From positions 1 through 61,789 of the forward strand of contig CACZXF010000003.1 in assembly GCA_902785105.1 (NCBI GenBank): 61,789 nucleotides of DNA, read 5' to 3'. Source of the DNA: an uncultured Eubacteriales bacterium (GTDB lineage Bacteria; Bacillota; Clostridia; Christensenellales; Aristaeellaceae). Positions 56,687 to 61,789 of this stretch are shown one piece after another. The notes beneath the pieces are model-generated. The model was not told the origin of the DNA. It made no database searches and saw only the letters and a list, made by a program, of their open reading frames with translations. The position numbers were made by a program, and so were the translations under genes. Positions within the stretch are counted from its first letter, which is position 1. Each line of letters opens with the position of its first letter.

Positions 56687-59161
56687 ATGATTGATTTGGG
56701 ACATCCCAGCTACGCCCATGAGTTTGAACTGACATTGAACGGCTTCGGCAAGACGGAAATCCACAACCACGCGCGGCTGGACATCATCTACATGCTGGCA
56801 GGCAGCGCGGGCATCGAGACAGCCTACCACACCTACAAGCTGGACGCCACGGACTACTGCGCGCTGAACGTGATGGAGCTGTACCACGTCACCTACTCCG
56901 AAAACGCCCAGGCGCTGTGCCTGTCCATCGCGGCGGGGATGCTGGGGCAGTCGGAGAACCGGGTAGACTTCTGCTCCAACAGCGTCAACGTCTCCGCCGC
57001 CGACGCCTCCAGCCTGCGCACCTACATCGCCCGGGCCTTCCAGCTCTACTACCGGGACGCGGAGCGCAACCGCTTTGGCATCTACAGCTGCGTCTACAGC
57101 ATCATTGATATACTGTTCCGGTATTATGCGGTGCCGGACTATTCGGCGTCCTCGGGGCGGGAGAAGTTCGAGGTGTTGGAGCAGATGCTTCGATATATCC
57201 AGGAGAACAGCGGGCAGAATTTGCAGCTCAGCGACCTGGCGGGAAAGTTTTATCTTTCCGTGGGCCACGTCTCCCGCATGTTCCAGCGGCACCTGCACAC
57301 CACCTTCACCAACTACCTGCGGGAGGTGCGGCTCAACAACGCCTACGATCTGCTGCTGAACACCAACCAGTCCGTCACGGAAATCGCCATAAGCTGCGGC
57401 TTCGGCTCCACCAACCGGCTCATTGAAGTTTTCAGCAAGAAGTACAACGTTACCCCCGGCAAGTTCCGCAAGCGCCGCCACGAGAGCGAGGCCATGCCCC
57501 GGCTCCAGGAGCAGACGCGGCTGTTCGACGACCTGCTGAAATACGTGGCCGAGGCCCCGCGCCCCACGCCCACGGCGCGGCAGGTGGAGCGCGTCCACTT
57601 CGACGTCGCCCACCCCCAGAATGGCAGGCTCAAGGAGATGGGCTTCTTCAAGCTCATCAACGTGGGCTGGGCCAAGGAGCTTTTATACAAGCCGGTGCAG
57701 GAGCAGCTTCGCTTCTGTCAGGAGAAGATCGGCTTTGAGTACGTCCGCTTCCACGGCATGTTCGACGAGGACATGATGGTCTATCAGGAGGACAGCCTGG
57801 GCCGTCCCGTCTACAACTTCACCTATCTGGACATGGTGTATGACTTCATACTCTCCCTCGGCTTCAAGCCCTATGTGGAATTCAGCTACTTCCCCAAGGC
57901 GCTGGCCGCGGACCAGCGGGCGGAGCAGGGGCACGGCAGCTATCTCTACGGCATGCCCAATTCCATGGAGAAGTGGCGGGAGCTGGTGCGGACCACCACC
58001 ATACACTTTGTGGAGCGCTACGGGGTGAAAAACGTCCGGAAGTGGATGTTCCGCGCCGGCGAGGGCCACAACATCTACTATCGACGCATGGACATCGAGG
58101 ACTTCCTGCTGCTGTACGCGGAGACCATGCGGGCAGTCAAGTCCGTGGACCCGCAGTTCCAGTTCGGCGGCATGAACCTGGACATCGGCATGTTCGAGCT
58201 CAACACCGGTTTCAGCGCCGATGTTTTCCTGAAATACTGTATACAGCACGACTGCCTGCCGGACTTCCACTCCTTCCAGTGCTTCCACAACGACTACGGC
58301 ACGGACTACCAGAGCATGCTCCACGCCGTTTCCAGCCACGGCACCGAGCCGGCCACGCTCTCCGCCGATGAGAACTACCTGGCCAACCATATGAAGACCC
58401 TGCGCCGCCAGCTCCGCAAGCTGGACGAACGAAGCCGGCCCATCTTCCTGGACACCTGGAACGCCTCCATCTGGCAGCGCGACCTGCGCAGCGATACCTG
58501 CTTCAAGTCCGCGTTCATCTTCAAAAACATGCTGGAAAACGTGGACAACCTGTCTGGCTTCGGCTACTGGAACCTCAGCGACATGTTTGAGGAGGTCCAC
58601 GCCTCCGCCCAGCTCTTCCACGGCGGCTACGGCCTGATGACCTACAACGGCATCCCCAAGGCCAGCTTCTACGCCTTCGCGCTTCTAAAGCACCTGGGCA
58701 ACTGCTTCGTCCAGCGGGGCGACGGCTACTTCATCACCTGCTCCACTTACGGCGAGGTGCAGGTCGCGCTGTACAACTACTGTCACTATGACACCCTGGG
58801 CCGCCAGCACATATTCGTCGAAGGCAACGCCGCCAACCCCTACGAGATGTTCCAGAACGCACGCTCCCGGCAGTTTGACATCGAATTGAAGCTGCCCGAC
58901 GGAGACTACACCCTGGAGAAGCGGGTCATCGCTCGCCGTGGCAACTGGGGCTCGGCCTACGACCTGTGGGTCAACATGGGCTCCCCGGAAAGCCTCACCC
59001 CGCAGCAGGTGGAATATTTGAAGAATCGCGCCCAGCCGCAGTACAACATCCGCCGCGTCACCGCAAAGGACGGGCTGGTGCTCAATGAGGTCCTCGACCC
59101 TCACGACGTCTGCGTCATCGTCATCAGACCCATGCCAAATCATTATCCGGTATATGATTGA
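56687..59161 (+). CDS. AraC-family regulator fused to a GH39-like domain lacking catalytic glutamates
   Basis: The 824-residue protein has an AraC-type cupin (about 1-100), a linker, two AraC helix-turn-helix motifs at about 165-263 (LSDLAGKFYLSVGHVSRMFQ; VTEIAISCGFGSTNRLIEVF), and a GH39 beta-xylosidase-like barrel plus C-terminal beta domain (about 300-824). In GH39 enzymes the acid/base Glu is in W-x-F-E-x-W-NEPN; here the segment is WMFRAGEGHN (453-462), so that position is not Glu. The nucleophile segment TEWN is DTWN (589-592), with Thr for Glu. The barrel is therefore likely a sugar-binding sensor. It is divergent from the sugar importer and upstream of the catabolic operon, and probably controls both. 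ATG follows GAAAGGAGCG. Confidence 0.88.
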   Translation: MIDLGHPSYAHEFELTLNGFGKTEIHNHARLDIIYMLAGSAGIETAYHTYKLDATDYCALNVMELYHVTYSENAQALCLSIAAGMLGQSENRVDFCSNSVNVSAADASSLRTYIARAFQLYYRDAERNRFGIYSCVYSIIDILFRYYAVPDYSASSGREKFEVLEQMLRYIQENSGQNLQLSDLAGKFYLSVGHVSRMFQRHLHTTFTNYLREVRLNNAYDLLLNTNQSVTEIAISCGFGSTNRLIEVFSKKYNVTPGKFRKRRHESEAMPRLQEQTRLFDDLLKYVAEAPRPTPTARQVERVHFDVAHPQNGRLKEMGFFKLINVGWAKELLYKPVQEQLRFCQEKIGFEYVRFHGMFDEDMMVYQEDSLGRPVYNFTYLDMVYDFILSLGFKPYVEFSYFPKALAADQRAEQGHGSYLYGMPNSMEKWRELVRTTTIHFVERYGVKNVRKWMFRAGEGHNIYYRRMDIEDFLLLYAETMRAVKSVDPQFQFGGMNLDIGMFELNTGFSADVFLKYCIQHDCLPDFHSFQCFHNDYGTDYQSMLHAVSSHGTEPATLSADENYLANHMKTLRRQLRKLDERSRPIFLDTWNASIWQRDLRSDTCFKSAFIFKNMLENVDNLSGFGYWNLSDMFEEVHASAQLFHGGYGLMTYNGIPKASFYAFALLKHLGNCFVQRGDGYFITCSTYGEVQVALYNYCHYDTLGRQHIFVEGNAANPYEMFQNARSRQFDIELKLPDGDYTLEKRVIARRGNWGSAYDLWVNMGSPESLTPQQVEYLKNRAQPQYNIRRVTAKDGLVLNEVLDPHDVCVIVIRPMPNHYPVYD

Positions 59162-59237
59162 ATACCTGTGCGCGAATAGTCATATTTTGAAGGACTGTTA
59201 ATCCATATATTTTGATTAATCATCATCATTTCTTGAT

Positions 59238-59297
59238 AATTGCCGCCTGCTTTCGCCAAACTCCCCCGACATCAGGCGAGGCAGGCGGCAATTTTGG
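59238..59297 (+). terminator. Stem-loop after the AraC-GH39 gene
   Basis: AATTGCCGCCTGC (59238-59250) pairs perfectly with GCAGGCGGCAATT (59281-59293); TCGCC/GGCGA add an inner pairing. A short TTGG follows. It separates the regulator from the catabolic operon, whose likely -10 box TATAAT lies at 59333-59338. Confidence 0.65.
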
Positions 59298-59373
59298 CGA
59301 GTATCGGTGTATTCACAAAGTGACTAAAAAGTTATAATAGGATTAACAGCAAAACTGCAAGGAGGCAAAGCCT

Positions 59374-60630
59374 ATGACTTCCAAGGAACGGGTAAGAGCC
59401 GCGTTTGAACATCGCCAGCCGGACAAGGTGCCGGTGGACTTCGGCGGCACCAGCACTTCTATGATCAACTGCCAGGTGACGGCGCAGCTTCGCGACTATT
59501 TCGGCCTCGAAAAGCGCCCCCCGAAGATCAATGACATGTCCACCATGACGGCCTACACCGAGCCCGACCTGGCGGAGGCCATGGGCGTGGACATCCAGCA
59601 GCTCTACAACTACGGCGACACCTACGGCCACATCAACACCGAGTGGAAGGAATGGGAGTATCACGGCACCCCCATCCTCATCCCCAAGAACTGCACGCTG
59701 CATGACGACGGCAAGGGCGGCTATTATGTCTATCCCGAAGGCGACGACACCGTCGCGCCCAGCGGCCACATGCCCGCCGGCGGCTTCTACTTCGACAACC
59801 TGACCCGCTCCCCCGAGTTCGACGAGGACGAGGCCAATCCCGAGGACAACGCCGAGGACTACATGCCCGTCTCCGACGACCAGATCGCCTATCACAAGAA
59901 GGTTCTGGAGGACACCCGGCATCTGAACAAGTGGGTCAGCGTGGGTCCCGCCTACATGGGCGCGGGCGACGCCAACAACATCCCCGGCCCCAACATCAAG
60001 CATCCCAAGGGCATCCGCGACATCTCCGAGTGGTACACCGCTCCCCTGCTCTATCCCGAGTACGTCGAAGAAGTCTTTGAGCTGGGCGCCGAGCGCACCA
60101 TCGCCAACCTCAAGCGCTACTGGGACGCCTTCGGCTCCGACATCGACATGATCACTGTCTGCGGCACCGACTTCGGCACCCAGCGCGGCCCCTTCATGTC
60201 CGTGGACACCTTCAAGGAGTTCTATCTGCCCTACTATAAGAAGATCAACCACTGGATCCACACCAACACCACCTGGAAGACCTACAAGCACTGCTGCGGC
60301 GGCATCTTCCCGCTGATCCCCTACTTCATCGAGTCCGAGTTCGACGCGCTGAACCCCGTGCAGTGCTCCGCCGAGGGCATGGACCCCAAGGCCCTCAAGA
60401 GCACCTACGGCAAGGACATCGTGTTCTGGGGCGGCGGCGTCGACACCCAGCACGTCCTGCCCTTCGGCACGCCCGAGGAGGTCAAGAAGCAGGTGCTGGA
60501 GCGCCTGGAGATCTTCTCCAAGGATGGCGGCTATGTCATCAACACCATCCACAACATCCAGGCCAACACCCCCATCCCCAACATCATCGCCATGCTGGAC
60601 GCCATCAAGGAGTTCAACGGGGACAAATAA
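59374..60630 (+). CDS. URO-D-family protein (MtaA/CmuA-like), sugar-locus type
   Basis: The 418-residue protein has the uroporphyrinogen decarboxylase/methyltransferase barrel: start MTSKERVRAAFEHRQPDKVPVDFGG, GVD, HCCGG, and GTPEEVKKQV near the end. In MtaA/CmuA methyltransferases zinc is held by His-x-Cys and a late Cys. Here His306 and Cys308 are present, and the late position is His393 (HNIQANTP). No corrinoid protein gene is seen. Its place between a sugar regulator and a sugar isomerase suggests a role in sugar or methyl-sugar catabolism, not heme synthesis. The start follows AAGGAGG. Confidence 0.85.
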   Translation: MTSKERVRAAFEHRQPDKVPVDFGGTSTSMINCQVTAQLRDYFGLEKRPPKINDMSTMTAYTEPDLAEAMGVDIQQLYNYGDTYGHINTEWKEWEYHGTPILIPKNCTLHDDGKGGYYVYPEGDDTVAPSGHMPAGGFYFDNLTRSPEFDEDEANPEDNAEDYMPVSDDQIAYHKKVLEDTRHLNKWVSVGPAYMGAGDANNIPGPNIKHPKGIRDISEWYTAPLLYPEYVEEVFELGAERTIANLKRYWDAFGSDIDMITVCGTDFGTQRGPFMSVDTFKEFYLPYYKKINHWIHTNTTWKTYKHCCGGIFPLIPYFIESEFDALNPVQCSAEGMDPKALKSTYGKDIVFWGGGVDTQHVLPFGTPEEVKKQVLERLEIFSKDGGYVINTIHNIQANTPIPNIIAMLDAIKEFNGDK

Positions 60631-60666
60631 TAAGAATTACAACCTGAAATATAAGGAGGTCTTCCC

Positions 60667-61536
60667 ATGAAAATCGGTTTCAACGAGGCAAACGATCGTT
60701 TTTGCAAGAATCATTCCGTGATGAAGGACCTGGAGTTCTGCGAAAAGTACGGCTTTGACTACATCGACATTCAGTCCGAGTGCCTGGACCGCGACCTGGA
60801 AAAGGGCGTCGTGACCGTCGAGGAGCTGGGCGAGTGGTTCAAGAACCATCACCTCAAAATGCTGTCCTACAACGCGCTGTGCTTCTTCAACATGAAGCCC
60901 ACCCAGGCCGAGAAGGACGCCGTCATGGCCGAGCTGGACGAGATCATCCGCCGCTGCAACATTCTGGGCTGCAAGATGATCGTGGTCGTGCCCTCCCAGG
61001 ACATGAAGGCCAAGGGCCTGAAGCCCTCCCGCCAGGAGATCCGCGAGGACGCCGTGGCCGTCATCCGCGAGATGCTCAAGAAGACCGAGCCCTATGGCAT
61101 CAAGCTCTCCATCGAATTCTGCGGCGCACCCGATATGACCATCAACCGCTTTGACGACGCCTATGCCATCGTCAAGGAGGTCAATCATCCCCTGGTCGGC
61201 GTGACCCTGGACCAGTTCCACTTCCACGCCATGGCTTCCAGCTGGGATGAGCTGGAGAAGGCCGACGGCAGCAAGATCTTCGTGTGGCACGTGAACGGCT
61301 CCGAGGATGTGCCCTGCGGCGCGTACTATAACAACGATGAGATCCGCATGTGGATGGACGGCGAGGGCGACTGCCTGCCCCATGCCCGCTATGCCGAAAC
61401 CCTGAAGAAGATCGGCTTCACCGGCGGCCCCACCATCGAGATCTTCCGTCCCGAATACTATGAGATGGACCAGGAGGAGAACGTGAAGAAGTCCGCCGAG
61501 GTCACCAAGGCCTTCGTCGAGAAGTACTGCAAATAA
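60667..61536 (+). CDS. Sugar phosphate isomerase/epimerase-type TIM barrel (AP_endonuc_2)
   Basis: The 289-residue protein has the xylose-isomerase-like barrel pattern of IolE/IolI and related epimerases. Metal-ligand candidates are Glu in LSIEFCG, Asp/His in VTLDQFHFHAM, His in FVWHVNG and Glu in PTIEIFRPEYY. It starts behind AAGGAGG, 36 bases after the URO-D-family gene. With the following dehydrogenase it resembles inositol or ketosugar catabolic operons. Confidence 0.88.
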   Translation: MKIGFNEANDRFCKNHSVMKDLEFCEKYGFDYIDIQSECLDRDLEKGVVTVEELGEWFKNHHLKMLSYNALCFFNMKPTQAEKDAVMAELDEIIRRCNILGCKMIVVVPSQDMKAKGLKPSRQEIREDAVAVIREMLKKTEPYGIKLSIEFCGAPDMTINRFDDAYAIVKEVNHPLVGVTLDQFHFHAMASSWDELEKADGSKIFVWHVNGSEDVPCGAYYNNDEIRMWMDGEGDCLPHARYAETLKKIGFTGGPTIEIFRPEYYEMDQEENVKKSAEVTKAFVEKYCK

Positions 61537-61549
61537 TTTAATACTATCC

Positions 61550-61577
61550 CTGTAGGGGCGGCGTTTCGCCGCCCGCC
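61550..61577. repeat. Second copy of the GTAGGGGCGG dispersed repeat
   Basis: This 28-base segment matches 6290-6317 with one mismatch and forms a GC-rich hairpin (GGCGGCG/CGCCGCC). It lies in the 77-base gap between two catabolic genes, without an obvious T-run. Confidence 0.7.
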
Positions 61578-61613
61578 CTTTAAAAAACGATCATCGAGAG
61601 TGAGGAATATATT

Positions 61614-61789
61614 ATGAATGAAGTACGCATCGGTATGCTGGGCTTTGGCCGCATCGGCCGCCTGCACGCCGCCAATCTGGCCCATTCCGTGAAGGGCGCG
61701 AAGCTGGTCGCCGTGGCGGACCCCTATCTGAACGATGACGGCATCGCCTGCTGCAAGGCTCTGGGCGTGGAGCGCTGGGGCAAGGACGA
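61614..61789 (+). CDS. Gfo/Idh/MocA-family dehydrogenase (5' part, cut by window edge)
   Basis: The visible 58 codons read MNEVRIGMLGFGRIGRLHAA and continue AKLVAVADPYL, the NAD-binding Rossmann start (GFGRIG, then an acidic residue after the second strand) of inositol 2-dehydrogenase-like enzymes. ATG 61614 follows GTGAGGAAT. The gene runs off the end. It probably oxidises the sugar or polyol imported by the nearby transporter; the exact substrate needs the missing part. Confidence 0.85.
   Translation, partial: MNEVRIGMLGFGRIGRLHAANLAHSVKGAKLVAVADPYLNDDGIACCKALGVERWGKD

Noticed and set aside
1-61789. CRISPR array
   Set aside because: The tandem repeats seen (36-bp coding repeats, 9-bp iterons) lack unique spacers of regular length, and no cas genes are present.

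Overview
The window is about 62 kb from a high-GC, Clostridia-type (Bacillota) genome, probably an uncultured gut lineage. This rests on near-consensus sigma-A promoters with 17-bp spacers, strong AGGAGG ribosome sites, SpoIIE/STAS partner-switching proteins, a clostripain-type peptidase, TnpV, and short palindromic repeats of a kind common in such genomes. No species call can be made from sequence alone.

Left part (1-11.7 kb): a tRNA-Leu(GAG) with its own promoter and terminator, then a signalling region. It holds a STAS protein, a polar amino-acid ABC transporter (permease, ATPase, binding protein), two paralogous membrane SpoIIE/RsbU-type phosphatases on the opposite strand, and a convergent diguanylate cyclase / HD-GYP pair. 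The transporter ATPase carries a C-terminal RsbW-like domain that has lost its nucleotide-binding residues. The permease (frameshift) and the binding protein (in-frame TAA) are both broken as sequenced. The arrangement looks like a partner-switching circuit built onto an amino-acid importer.

Middle part (11.9-42.3 kb): a broken AAA-ATPase/nuclease gene, then a minus-strand surface block. Reading from high to low coordinates it holds a LytS-type histidine kinase, a response regulator with a SARP-like tail, a secreted TPR protein, a single uninterrupted 20.5-kb gene for a 6,824-residue secreted repetitive protein, a C11 (clostripain) peptidase, a polytopic acyltransferase-like protein and a small secreted acidic protein. 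The promoter ahead of the TPR/giant-protein pair carries tandem 11-bp direct repeats over its -35 region, a SARP-type arrangement.

Right-middle (42.3-49.6 kb): a plasmid-like integrated element with a SLOG protein, XRE regulators, TnpV, ParM/ParR, a RepA-type ATPase, a ribbon-helix-helix protein, excisionase and tyrosine integrase, plus two clusters of 9-bp iterons. It abuts the 3' end of guaA, a known integration site. A sequence resembling the guaA 3' end, and an exact 18-bp repeat also found near guaA, occur at 11.9-12.0 kb. The whole 37.7 kb between, including the giant protein, may therefore be one island.

Right part (49.6-61.8 kb): guaA, an UlaG-like metallo-hydrolase, a sugar ABC operon (binding protein, ATPase, permease), a divergent AraC-GH39 fusion regulator whose glycosidase half lacks both catalytic glutamates, and a catabolic operon of a URO-D-family protein, a sugar-phosphate isomerase/epimerase-type TIM barrel and a Gfo/Idh/MocA dehydrogenase cut by the window edge.
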